This document shows, one piece after another, positions 22,756-34,878 of a stretch of 64,000 nucleotides of DNA. Source of the DNA: Rotaria sordida (taxonomy: Eukaryota; Rotifera; Eurotatoria; Philodinida; Philodinidae); assembly GCA_905250125.1 (NCBI GenBank), contig CAJNOL010000085.1, positions 224,453 to 288,452 of the forward strand, read 5' to 3'. A program made the translations under genes and the position numbers. Position 1 is the first letter of the stretch; each line of letters starts with the position of its first letter. The notes beneath the pieces are model-generated. The model made no database searches, had not been told where the DNA came from, and saw nothing but the letters and a program-made list of their open reading frames with translations.

Positions 22756-23322
22756 TGTTTGAACAGGTCGATTACAAGCTTTCTTAAATATCACATATAT
22801 TAATCGATTATTACTAATACTAATATCTTCATAAATATGTTTCATGGAACCGAGAAATTTGTAATTGTCTTCATATTAATCAATTAAGAGATTAAATGAA
22901 TACTAGTATCGAGCATTATATCCATTAGGATTAACATTAGTTTAAATATGATTTTAGTATTTTATTATATATTATACTCTATTTTTATTGACATTTAAAA
23001 TTAAGTAATGGATTCAAAGTAAATACGTAATATTTAACTATAATGTCTATAAGATGTTGCTTTTAACAAGTTCCAACATTATTTATAGTTATTATTCTCA
23101 TTGATTTTTGAATTTCATATATAAGTAAAAATTTCAATAACAATTCATAATCGTTAATTATAAAAATGAAATAGACATTGTAAATATTACAGAAAAAGAA
23201 TCAAAAGAAAATCTTATATTTGACAAAGAGATTATAATCATCTAAATACTAAATATTATTCATAATTTTGTTTTACATGTTGTTCTTCTTGTAAAGAATA
23301 TTGATTTAATTGAGACATTGAA

Positions 23323-23324
<2 letters not shown>

Positions 23325-23355
<31 letters not shown>
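23325..23355. repeat. TA microsatellite
   Basis: A run of alternating T and A of about 30 bases. Confidence 0.9.
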
Positions 23356-23357
<2 letters not shown>

Positions 23358-24046
23358 GTGAAATGATATATTTTCTAATATCAAACAATTAAACATGTTA
23401 GTTTTGCTGTAAACTTTTTGAATCAATAAGAATCATACTACGTTCAATGTTGATGTTTATGAAAAAATTAAAGCTTCAGATCTATATAAAAGAAGGGAAG
23501 CACACAAGATATTGATAATGAAGTTATCATTCTCTATGTTAAAATTAACTATTCGTATTGCTGATTCCTACTATCACAGCTATATGTGTCGAATTATTTC
23601 TTATCAAGTCATTGTTGTTGAGAGAAAGAATTTTGAATATTATGTATTCAAATTTCACATTTTCTTACTGTTTGAGTACCACTACTGGCAATTAAACTGT
23701 TCTAATAATAAAATAGTTTGAAAAAACAAAGTGGGTACAAATTCCAACGTATATCTATTCATTTTTGTATAATCCGAACAATCACAAAACGAACAACCTA
23801 TAAGCATGTGTTTTTGTTCTCAACAGAACAAAATACGAACGTTTGATTATTTCAATAAACTTTCTTCACCTTTTTCACCAATAAAAAATAGCTACGTAGG
23901 TGTTTGATAATAATACAATGAAAAACTACCTAAACGCTGGATGTGAAACGACCATTCTAATTAGCAAATAATCAACAGATGACAAAGTTCTCATCATGTG
24001 ATTCTTATATTCTTCAAACGACATTGATATGCTCGGGAAAAAAAAG

Positions 24047-24055
24047 TATATAAAG
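24047..24055 (+). promoter_or_regulatory. TATA box, secreted-protein copy 2
   Basis: TATATAAAG, at about the same distance from the expected start as in copy 1. Confidence 0.6.
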
Positions 24056-24113
24056 GGAAGCATATCTCTGTCTATCTTCATTCATTCACATCATATTTCG
24101 ATCTTCATTTCGT

Positions 24114-24951
24114 NNNNNNNNNNCTGCTCTTGCTGTTATCTTCTTTGCCTGCATTGCTGGCTCCATGGCTACCAATCCTGCTCAAGTTTTGGGCGAAATG
24201 GTTGCACAAGGTCAAAGCCTTATTAACACAATCGTCAATCAAGTTAAACAACAAGCTCTTGGTCTTGCACAACAAGTTCTTGGTCAACTCTCATCAGTTG
24301 TTAGTTCACTTGCTGGCCGATCTGGCCTTAATTTAGACATTAATTCACTCATTAATTCAGCCCTCGGCTCATTAACAGGTGTTTTGAACGCTGCCGCTGG
24401 ACAACTTCTTGGTCAACTTAACGGTCTTCTCAGCAATGTCTCTGGTCTCTTCGGTGGTATGTATACCCTCTTTTTTTTAAATTTCATTTCGAAAATATAA
24501 ACTATGATGTTTCATTAAAAGGTCGTGTTGAACTTAACCTTGGCAACATATTTGCCGACTTCCTCCAGAGTATTCAAGGAGCAGCTACTGGACTTGGTCA
24601 ACATTTACTTAACCAAGGTTTATCTGCTGTTCTTGGTGGCCTCGGTGGAGCACGTGGCTTTGGTGACATCTTCAACAGTAAGTAGACATATAGATATCAG
24701 CAGTAAAAGAAACATTTTTGTTTTAAATTGTAGGTATCTCAGAACAATTCGCTAACATCGTTGGAACAGCTCAAGCTGCTATCTCAGGTGTTGTAGGCAA
24801 TATTGTTCAAGTTGGTTCAGGCCTTCTTGATGCCTCAAAACCACACTGGGAACAACTTCAAGAACAACTTGTTGGTCATGGTCTCAATGTTCTTGGTTCA
24901 CTCTCGGAAACCATCAACAACCTTCATGGTACAATCACCGGTGGTCGTTAA
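24114..24951 (+). CDS. Secreted amphipathic helical protein, copy 2 (start hidden in assembly gap)
   Basis: Paralog of the gene at 18193. Ten N at 24114-24123 replace the start codon; if homologous to copy 1, seven coding bases are masked. Exons: (gap)24124-24456, 24522-24677 and 24734-24951, giving about 237 aa. Signal peptide, repeats and C-terminus (WEQLQEQLVGHG, ending GTITGGR) are nearly identical to copy 1. A block in exon 1 is different and longer (SGLNLDINSLINSALGSLTG versus TDIFQGILSQFSTVL), and intron 2 is identical in sequence in both copies. This pattern suggests recent duplication or gene conversion with one divergent patch. AATAAA at 24989-24994. Function unknown. Confidence 0.82.
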
Positions 24952-27792
24952 ACACTGATGAGATTGATGGTGTAAGATTTCTGGTTGAAATAAAATGTCA
25001 TGTTTGAAAGAACATGAAAAAAAAAGTTCGCTTTCTAAATGAAAATGAATGAAGAAGAAAGACATCTATACATGTATGCAGTAATCATTGCTAAGCAAAG
25101 ACACGCTAACGATGATGCAAATACGAATGATAAAGAAATGAATGATAAGATTTAAAAGCATGCATTATATAACATTACTATTGTATTACAGAAAAGAATT
25201 TATGTAGAATTGACATGCGTATAATCACATGTTTACAAAGAGTTAAATCTTATGAGTATGGCAACTATGAATATGTCATAAGTCCTTTGCATATATGAGA
25301 TATATTATGTTTGTAAGAAATAGCTTGATGATTTGATTGAAGTGAATGTGAAGACTTCAAGAGTCTAGAACTAATCAAAAACACTATTTAATCAAACCAA
25401 AACCAACGATCATTGAGTTTTGTTCTGTAAGAATCGAAGTAAATGTATATTAAAATTGCTATTGGAATTAGCATTACAAACACTCATGATAACTTAAAAT
25501 GTGTGATACTTATTTAATTTATTTTTTCGTAACATTAAGCATGTGAATATGACTTATTTTCTGTCAAAAAATAAAATTTTTTGCATAGAAAAATTAACTT
25601 TTCGTACTCTTACCTTAAACTCCTGTGAGATAAACTTTTGATTTTAGAAATTCAAAAATTTTACATCATTCGATGCTATTTTTTAATGCTGATTTCAAAT
25701 ATGTTTTTATTTTTCTTCAAAAGTGTTTCTGTGACAGAGAAATCTTGAAAAATCTTTAAAAACCAAGATTTTTTTAGAAAACCTCTATCTCAGTTCAAAA
25801 GCATTGGCGCTAATTGTGTATATATCCTAGATATGTAAAAGCATTCTCTGGAAGTTTCATTAATATCGGATTAGTGAAAAATAGTGACGGCCAACTTTAC
25901 TGAAAACACTTAGCATAAAAAGAATAATTATCTTTTCAGAATGAAATATTTTCTTATAAATCAATAGAGTAGAAGTTCTAGTTTCAGACTATATATAATT
26001 TACTGTTCAGTTCTTCTTATTTGTCATCAAAAAAATGATATTTTTCTCTAAAGGTGTTGAAATTTGATCTTTGTTGCTACTATTTTATTTCAATGAATTA
26101 ATTAGCTGAGACAAAATTTTCTTTACCAAAAAACTGGCCATTAATCAAAGTGTATAAACTACTATTCAAATCTCGAAAACGTGCACTTTCATTTTTTTTC
26201 ATGTCATGTCCCCATTGTAAGATTTTGAAAGATCTTTAAACAACATACTGCTCGATTCATTATATGACTTGAGAAATTCTATGTTGAAATTGCAAAAAAC
26301 CAAATCGCTAAAAGAAAAACATTGTATATTTGCAACAATTCATTGAATCCAAGCAAATTATCATCATAGAATACGATACTAATCAGAAAAACAAGATACT
26401 AACTTAAACGATATGTGTGAGAGTTACTTTAAAATTTTAAACAATTGTAATTATTTTTAAATAAATTAGCCTATTTAAGATATACAAGCTAGCTGCTGGT
26501 CTAGCTTTTACGTTTTGGAAATGAATAGTTTATATATAGTCTTATTTATTCAATTCTAACAATAAATGTTTGAATCGAACATCAATTTAGTGTCGTAGGA
26601 CTGGTATTGGCTGACAGAAGAACTTGTTTATTATCTTATCATTATGGAAATAAATTAAGTTAATAGCTGAAAACTTAAAAGATAGATTAATATTGAATTA
26701 TAGAATTAAATGTATTCGAAAAATCAGAGATATCAATCGATCTGGTTTAGTCTGCAGACGTTTCCGAACTAGGTCAGGTCAAAGAAAAGTAATCTGTTGG
26801 CAGCTTTGATATAAAAGTATTAATCTTTTTTATTTTCAACAAATCCGAATGAAGATATTTATCTATTACTTTTTTGAGTTTGTTCATCCTTAACATAAAT
26901 ATTGTACTTTTTTATTTTGATAATCATAATTTTGAATAAAATAATGGCGACACTATATATCATTAAAAAAAAATTCTAGTACAATCAATTAGTTATCATT
27001 TTGATAAAATGTTGCTTTAAAATATTCTACGTTAACAACAATACCGGTCAAGAAAAAAAAACAATAACAACAACGAAATACATTGCCAGTAAAATAATTT
27101 AACATTACTACCATTTAAACATTTCATATTAATCATCCTCATTTGCTAGACAATAATACTAAAGTAATAACAAATTATATAATTGATGAGTATTAAAATT
27201 ATATGACTTTTTAAATAAAGTAAATTAATTCTTTCTGATTTACATGTAACTCAATTTAATTGCAAAGTTATTCTTTTCTTGTCTAATTAATATTTATTGC
27301 AATTTCTTTTTTGTTATTCAAGCAGATAATTATATATTACATGATCGTATGATACTAATTTTGATAAGGATCGATATTCATACGCCGTAACATTATATAG
27401 AAATGATTTTATAATCGTTGTAATAGTATATTCATCGAAGATTTAACAGCTCTTCATTATGTATTCGTACTCCTATTACAACTGTCTTCTTATATAGTCA
27501 TTGAAATGATAATATTAAATAAATTGAAGTCATATTAGAAATGTACAGTAGTCGCCAGCAGTCTTGCTATCAAGTAAAAAGTACATAAACTTCAATCGTT
27601 TTGTCTGATGGATGTTTTGACTACAAATAGAGCTAGGTAAACCCTGATCGCAAACAGCAAGTTGAGGTCGATCGATGTTAATGTATAGGATTTACGATGA
27701 AAATACAGATTTTTTTCCACATTTACACTCTCCTTTAAAAGAAAATGAGAAATAAATAATGTAGAAAGTTGTTTTTTTTTATTCACTTATTA
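24952..27792. other. Intergenic, no gene seen
   Basis: About 2.8 kb AT-rich sequence with no recognised gene or clear repeat; one short minus-strand frame at 27592-27786 lacks coding character. Confidence 0.6.
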
Positions 27793-28264
27793 TTATGAAT
27801 AAGAACTTTGTTTTCTATTTAATTTCTGAAGAATATCACAAAGATATTGACAAATATATTGACATTTAGATGAGTTATTATTCATTAATGATAAAATTTG
27901 ATAAAGATGTGTTAAAATTTCAATTAAAAATATTTTTTCATGTGAATAATATTGATGAAGATATTCAAGAATAAATTCTGAACTATGAAGAATATCAATT
28001 AAATATTGATATTGAAGAAAATATGTTGGATTTAATGATTGACATGAATATTTTTTTGTTATTATTGTTCGAATTATACGAAAAATTTCTGATGTATTAG
28101 AAAGAAATTTGAGAAGATCAGTTGATGGTTCTAGATTAGGATTTACATTGGCTACATTTACTTCATGCTGAATTAAATCGGAAAGAATTTCACCAATAGT
28201 TGAAGAGTCAATCGATTCGAAATCTAAAACATAAGAATTATGTTTAATAAATAAACTATTTTTT

Positions 28265-28442
28265 TTTTCAGTCGAGTCTCAAATTTTGTAAACGAACAAA
28301 TGAAGAAATCAAAACAAATCGAAAATGCTCTTCTAAGAGAGTTTATACATGAACTCGAAAGAACTATACGAAAATATGAATGTGATCAACTATTGAAAGA
28401 TTTCAATTGCTTTGTTATCAATTCATGGAGCTTGTCTTACTG
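28265..28442 (+). other. Plus-strand coding-like fragment inside the membrane-protein intron
   Basis: After TTTTTTTTTTCAG, an open frame reads VSNFVNEQMKKSKQIENALL and on to a stop at 28440-28442, a charged helical peptide. It lies antisense in an intron (28224-29075). It could be a relic exon of another gene or chance. No family is recognised. Confidence 0.3.
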
Positions 28443-28718
28443 ACTCTATGTGCGCGAAATTCAAACAACATAATATATTCAATCATCAGATGCCCCTCAA
28501 AAAGATTTGGATCCATGACATTAGGAAACTGCAGCTCCAAAGTTTTATTTATTGTTAGGACTGAACCCAAAAGTTTAGCTTTTTTTGCGATACCGAGTGC
28601 ACGTTTTTCTGGACCCGCAACTCTCTACATGATCTACTGACGAAGAGTGTTGATCATTTTAATGAAAGATTTACTGAGAATGATAAATTTTTGAATGATT
28701 TAATACAAAGTGTTTCGA

Positions 28719-28937
28719 GTTGAAATTTTGCTTATAGGCATATTTAATAGTTTTGAAAGTTTCAATGAAAACGAAAATTTTTTTCACGAGATATTCAATC
28801 TCTAAACAAGCAGTGGTATACCGTGAGAGGAAACCGTAATCGAGTCTATTTGAAAATTGAATATATTGAGAAAGACATATTCGTTTTCGTTGAAACTTTT
28901 AAGACTAAAAAACGTATCTATAGACAAAATTTCATTA
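28719..28937. repeat. Palindromic element in membrane-protein intron
   Basis: Left arm about 28719-28803 and right arm about 28856-28937 are imperfect reverse complements (GAAATTTTGCTTATAGGCAT versus ATCTATAGACAAAATTTC). The arms resemble those at 50935-51210. Confidence 0.6.
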
Positions 28938-29782
28938 AAACTGCTAATACTCTTCATCAATAATCTATGGAACTCACATTCTTTTAAGATTTTTATCTAA
29001 GTCTCATCGAGATCTATTCGTAATCCTCATATGGATTTAAACATTATCTAACAGTTGCTTGTAAGATTATCTTACCTGATTGTTGAAGATTTTGAATCAG
29101 TATTTGTAAGTTTTTATGATTGATCATTTCATGATGATTTCTAATATTATTGAAGGTCATATTGTCTGATACTGTATATATAAATAATTATTAGTTATTA
29201 ACACTTGTATTCTAGTCTATATTTACTGAATTTCTCAGTTCGAAAACATAAAAGTAAAATAAAATAAAGACTTATTTTCTTACATTTTCTTTCTAGACAA
29301 TTAACATCATTATCATCATCGAAACATAGTGAATCAACGCTTCTATTTGTTTGTGAAGATCTACAATCTGTTTAAAAATCATCTAATCTTTGTATTTTAC
29401 ATTGATCATTATCATTACTACCGTCTGAATCACAATCATCAGATAATGGTCGAATAGTTGATTTAGCTAAATACAAAAAACAAACAACATCAATCTTATA
29501 GATAATAGGATATAATATTTAATCAGTAAAATACATGAAATAATCAGTAAGTTAAAGAATAATAAAATCAATAAATTACTAACAGGATCAGTTAGTAATG
29601 AACGAATCAAATTTTTTAATAGACTAAAATGCATTATAGTATGTTTCACTTTTTTTTTCTTCTTGTCCTTGTTTCGTTGTATCATGTAGGTATAGATGCT
29701 ATGTGCGACATACATTTCGATGCTCTTTGCTTTTATCCTTTCCTCCAATTTCGACTTAGAGTCTACGAATAAAACAGGTGGA

Positions 29783-29910
29783 CGTGTCACAAGTTGCTCA
29801 ATATGAAAGTAATGTAACAGATGAAGAAATTATAAAACAAATGGAAAAGAAAGATTTCACTAAAGAAAGAGATCAAAATATTGAACTAAAGGGTATATTT
29901 GGTAATGTTT
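29783..29910 (+). other. Second plus-strand coding-like fragment in the same gene
   Basis: After an AAACAG acceptor-like site the frame VDVSQVAQYESNVTDEEIIK and a further charged helical stretch stay open to a TGA at 29908-29910, in the intron 29467-30768. Its character resembles the fragment at 28265. No family is recognised. Confidence 0.25.
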
Positions 29911-31642
29911 GATGGAACAGAAGTATCAATTAGAAATAAATGATCATAACATTATACAAACCACACAGAAAATGAGAAAACAATGTGTTAAAAGTGCAAC
30001 AAAGTCAAGCATTGTTGATCTTAATATAGAACAAGTATTTATCTGTTGTATTATGTAGACAATAGAAAAAAAAAGTTCTTGTTTATAATACTGAAGTTGA
30101 GTCAGAGTTGCAACCATTCTGACTAGACTTCATTGGTTGAAAAATATTTTATAGATATTCTATTTTTCTCTGATAAACCTTATTGAGAGTAAATTTCCTT
30201 GCTCTTATCAAAATAATCAAAGAGTGTTGTCTTACGAACTATTAGTTTTATTCTTTTTCAATCGAAGTATATTTCATTTTTTAAAAAGTACACTCAAAAC
30301 TGTGTTACTTGAGTTAAATATTTTTGGTAAAGATCAAATTTAGATTTAAATCGTCCTTCGAAGAGAAACGATATTTCTTTCTGAAGATTTGTAAAAACCT
30401 AAGTTCAAAAAGAAAAATGAATGTTTGTTTTTTGAAACCATTCCCATTCACCGATTAATAATGATTCAACAAGTCGGCTAACTTTTTTGCCAGCTTTCAT
30501 TGATCTACAAGATTTTCTGAACCGGCTGAACCAGACCAATTCAAAAATATTCGACTGATTATAACTCTGAGCTGAGTACGATGATCATAGGGACTTATGA
30601 ATGTGAATGAAATGAAAACTCGTTCGAATCCACACTCGCACTGTATTTTATATGGATAAAAAAACCTATATTCGTCATTGACCAAATCTAGATTTTTTTA
30701 CTGGCTATATCATCTATTTTACTGACCATTTAAATCATGGGCATAGATAAATAATCTATCAAACTTACGTGATTGTGATAGTTTAATGAAAACATACCTA
30801 GAAAAAAGAAATGAAGATAGTTATTGAAAACATACGAAATTTACCATAAAATAAAACCAAGAATAATAATACTAATAACAAAAAGAAATACAAAAAATCC
30901 ATAATGAGAATGTTCTTGTTCGGTAATAACTGGTGGAATTTTATAATAATTATTCTGTTTTTGTGTTGTAACTAAAAGAAAAATTAGAGAAGATTAATTT
31001 TATATTTTGTCTGATTGACTTATTCAATATTATAATGAATTATATAAATGAAGAATACTCCCCTCCTTTACCCGTCATTGGTTGAACATACATGCATGAA
31101 TAATAAATGTTGATGTTTTATTTTCTTTAATCGATTTTTTATATTGTGTTATTAATTTTCTCATTTTTCTATGTATTGATTTTCGTTTTTTTTCTTTTCT
31201 ATTTTCATCTAAATAATAATTATCAATTAAATTCGAATGTAAAACCATTTCTGAATCACATCGAGATGATAAATCATATAAATAACATGGATTAATATAT
31301 GTTGTTGGACGAATATGTAATCGAACAAATGATCTATGAACAATTACTGTAAATTTTCCATGAAGATTTATTTCATAAATTTTATCTAATTGATTTGTAT
31401 ATTCATCTTTTGATTTATAATTTAAAGATTTCTTTTGTTCAAAATTTTTCATATGTCTATTATCATTGTTTGTATTCGTATGAATAAATTTTCTATTATT
31501 AAAATTGAATTTTCTCTTCATTTATATGTCTTTGTTTATGGTAACTATGAGAATTTAATTAAAGACATAAAATGTTAATCAAGATTATATTTTATATCAA
31601 AGAAATTTCAAAACAAAATAGAGAAAAAAAACGATAAGATAT

Positions 31643-32206
31643 TTATTCATTCGGTTGTACACAAGCTGATTCCTGTTCATTGAATGGATCTGTACGATAA
31701 GTTAAAGTACATTGTTCATTTCGAAATCGTTTAGCATTTCTAGTTAAATTTTGTGCCCATTCATCACAAGCAACTCTTTTTACACGATATTCTGTAACTT
31801 TTAAATTAGCATAATCAGATAAATCGTGTGTTAATCTAGCCAAAAGATCTTTTTCATGAGTAAATACACCACCAGTTAATATACAGTCAATGTCTAAAGC
31901 CCATTCTTGTAGATGACTCATATCAAAACAAAAAATATAAACAACTGGTGAAATTCCATATTTAATTATATCTGGAACAATAGCTTGTGCATGTTTACCT
32001 TGAATAATACAGAAAAGTTTTTTTTGTTGTTGTTTAATTAATGATAAAAATCGACGACATTGATCAACATCATTAAAGAAATATATATTAGTTGTATTTG
32101 ATTCAAATTCTTGTTTAAGTTCAATACAATTTTCAGTTTGACCAATATGTTCATCAAGCCAAAGTAAAATTACATCACTTCCGACAATTTTTTCTACAGT
32201 GTCCAT
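31643..32206 (-). CDS. Stand-alone rotifer-type Rossmann/receiver-like domain protein
   Basis: Single exon, 187 aa, ATG at 32206. The core reads VILLWLDEHIGQTENCIELK, then FFNDVDQCRRFL, then KLFCIIQGKHAQAIVPDI and PVVYIFCFDM. This is an alternating strand-helix pattern with hydrophobic strands, like a receiver/TIR-like Rossmann fold. I recall the same pattern (WLD-x-x-I, D-V-D-Q-C, x-I-V-S-G, V-P-x-I, I-Y-V-F-C) at the N-terminus of many rotifer proteins that continue into TPR or ADP-ribosyltransferase domains; this is recall, unchecked. Here no such partner domain follows. The last about 45 residues (VKRVACDEWAQNLTRNAKRF) are polar and end QPNE. No signal peptide. Enzymatic activity cannot be inferred. 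The next same-strand gene starts 121 bp downstream. Confidence 0.65.
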   Translation of the reverse strand: MDTVEKIVGSDVILLWLDEHIGQTENCIELKQEFESNTTNIYFFNDVDQCRRFLSLIKQQQKKLFCIIQGKHAQAIVPDIIKYGISPVVYIFCFDMSHLQEWALDIDCILTGGVFTHEKDLLARLTHDLSDYANLKVTEYRVKRVACDEWAQNLTRNAKRFRNEQCTLTYRTDPFNEQESACVQPNE

Positions 32207-34878
32207 TAAAATAACATCAAAAGCAAAGTAATCTAGTTATTTGTTTACAAAATAAGACAATATTTTTTTTTTTTCAAGAATGATTTCATAGAACAGAATG
32301 ATAACATGAAATTGCCACAGGCAAATATGTAATTCCCTTGTTCTTCTACGACATCTATTGAAATATCTTTTTGACCAATTTGAGATTTATTTTTCTGATG
32401 CAAAATGCAATGAAGTTGACTTTAGAAACTCAGCTACTGACAACAAGTATATTTATGTTCATTATCTGAAAAGAATTTCGGTAAATCAAATAATACTAAA
32501 TCTTTGTAAACGTTTCTGGATATCAATTGATCGTAAAATTTAAAAGTTAACTTCAATTATTGAACTGTTACTTCAAGTATTTATAAATTAATCTGACTGC
32601 GAGTGTAAAGACTTGTATCTTAGTTAGAGCCTGTGCGGTTGGTCCCAGACTAAAGCCTAGTCGAGTCTGGGTCCGAAAGTTCTCAATCCAACGGGGCTCT
32701 GATCTTAGGAAATAAGTCTATAGAATATTGCGATTTGTTCGATTGCGATCGAATTGGACTTAAAAGCAATTTAAAAACAGATCTGAACAATATTGGTCAT
32801 ATTTGTATATAGAATCTTTTTATTGATTCATGTTTTACCTATTTTAAAATATTAGAATAAAATTACGCAGTACTATAATATTTCGATTATTTAGAGAAAT
32901 TTTCCTGAAAAAAACCGTTCTATTTCAGCTATTTGACTTGATTATAAACGACTGTCGAGTGTTAATCATTTTCAATATATGTTGTAAGGAAATTTAGATA
33001 ACACTTCCTGTCCGTTTAATCACATATACTTTATTTAAACATGAAATACTTATATCAAGTTATTTTCAGTTCATTCTTACACATCCATCACTATTTTTAT
33101 CAACATATACTTCGTTCTATTGTTCCAGTTTTCCCCGTTTTTATATCGACCAATGAGAGAAGATGTAACTATATTGTGTCCTTATAAGTTAAAGTTAAAG
33201 GGAAATATTTTTGCTACATTATTTAGAAGCGACAAGTAGATGAGGGCTCGTTGATGTCTGCTGTGAGCACACCTTGTTTATGGGTATGGATATGACTAAT
33301 AATTTTAATTAGTCTCAACTCATGTAAAAAAAATCAGGACAATAATCAAATTAAAAAGTGATTAAAATCAAAAGCAACCAAAAAAATCTAAATTTCATCG
33401 ATTTTTCAGAATAATTTCGATTATAATTGATTAAAAATTGTGCAAAAAAAATCGACTTTTTATCTTCAAGTTTTAATCTGATTTTTATCCTAGTTTTTTT
33501 TTCTACATGGGAAATCTGGAGTGCTGTTTATCATTTCAAAATTTCATCGATTTACTTTATTATGAAACTTTCCAAAAACATACTTTTAATTCAAAACCTT
33601 CGATACTTGGTAGATATATGTTCAATAAAAATGATTATAATTTCCGCGTTTCGTTCATAACTGTTAACATAGAAAAAACACTTAATGTTGCATAGTAAAG
33701 AATGCATCGTTTCATTCAGAGTTGACCAGTAAATAAGAGAAAAATGTAACTTACAGATGAATACATGAGAAAACACGTAGTAAAATAATCTATAAATACT
33801 AAATTTTTAAAGTAAAGGACAATGAAATACATATATATTAATTTATTCTATCAAATATGTCAATTAAATCAAAAATAAAATGCAGGTTTAACTCCTACAC
33901 TACTAGTAGAGCTCTATGAGTCGTATTTGCAGTATAAATAAATAATGATTCTTCATTGTATTCTTGCAATAATATGAATTGCACAAATTTGCCTGCGATT
34001 CAACCTAATTCATATATCATAAATTCATGCAACCCGTATCTTTACAAAGATACAATAAGGACCCATTATTTTATCATCTTTGGAGCGGTGTTAATAGATA
34101 CGATTCATCAATATCTATTTCTATTTCAAGGTGTTCGCATACTTTACCAATAATCGTCCGAAATAAAATAGACTGAACTAAAAGTTTATTCTTTTATCAA
34201 TGTAAACAGTTCTATAAATTCCTTACTGCATGTCTGCTCGAATCCGAACAGAAGTTTTTCGAAATTAATACATATACATAACATAAAATAGGAAGTTTTT
34301 TCGAAATTAATATGATATCTAGGTTAATAATGTCAGCATCCGAATCCACGGATGTCCGACGAGAACTCGCAGGAAAGACGCCGTTTTCCATCGGAAAATG
34401 ATAGAAACTTGGGAGCAGGAATCTGGTGATCATATCCGATTGTCAACTCTGTTCAGTGACTGTCGGTTCTGACAAGAATTAGATAAATCCGGTCACCGGA
34501 TTCCTGCTTCCAAGTTGCTACAACTTTCGAGTCGTACCCTATTCATCTCGATATCCAACTCGTTCCAACTCTAGAGCATACATATATAGCAATGATTCTA
34601 ATGTATTCAATATTATCTGTAAGTCATAGAGTGTGAAATCTAAATTATTTAAAGACATTTATTGGCGAAACAGCAAATTACAAATGAATAGTAAGAAGTA
34701 TCAATAGATGGTGCTCATTACCGACAGGAATACGTAACTGTATTCATTGAATTTTCGCTCCAATAGTAATCAAGAGAAATTGTTATTATACAAAAGCTCA
34801 GATCAGACAATTTTCTATTCGACAAACAATTATTAAAACTTCGCATGTTAATATTTTTTATTTCATTTAACTTTTCAG
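32207..34878. other. Intergenic with inverted repeat, no gene seen
   Basis: Several short frames (for example 33427-33776) overlap on both strands and look incidental. A GC-richer patch at about 32630-32710 has a CCCAGACT/AGTCTGGG inverted repeat, and another hairpin lies at 34389-34531. Confidence 0.6.
34389..34531. repeat. Inverted repeat with GC-richer arms
   Basis: AACTTGGGAGCAGGAATCTG at the left (about 34407) is mirrored by CGGATTCCTGCTTCCAAGTT at the right (about 34497-34516). Possibly a small MITE. Confidence 0.55.

Larger units (their letters stand above)
19491..24046. other. Long spacer between the two secreted-protein copies
   Basis: About 4.5 kb without an intact gene. It contains a palindromic stretch (21117-21290), a decayed mariner/Tc1 transposase (21717-22135, minus), a pair of 17-bp direct repeats (22401 and 22739), and a TA microsatellite (about 23327-23353). 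The rest is unassigned. Confidence 0.65.
27793..31521 (-). pseudogene. Single-pass membrane protein with one in-frame stop
   Basis: Family not recognised. Six exons read on the minus strand: 31521-31092, 30971-30845, 30797-30769, 29466-29284, 29171-29076 and 28223-27793. Every junction is GT-AG and in phase, totalling 432 codons. The start MKRKFNFNNRKFIHTNTNND leads a basic N-terminal part. A basic helix (RKEKKRKSIHRKMRKLI) comes before a transmembrane segment in exon 2 (FFVFLFVISIIILGFILW), followed by an acidic part and a Leu/Tyr-rich helical C-terminus. A TAA at 29374-29372 interrupts exon 4 between LDDF and TDCRSSQ, yet the same frame is open on both sides and through two further exons. 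So this is a single substitution: a young pseudogene, an allele, a sequencing error, or a truncated but used protein. The ATG is 121 bp after the stop of the upstream same-strand gene. Confidence 0.65.
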
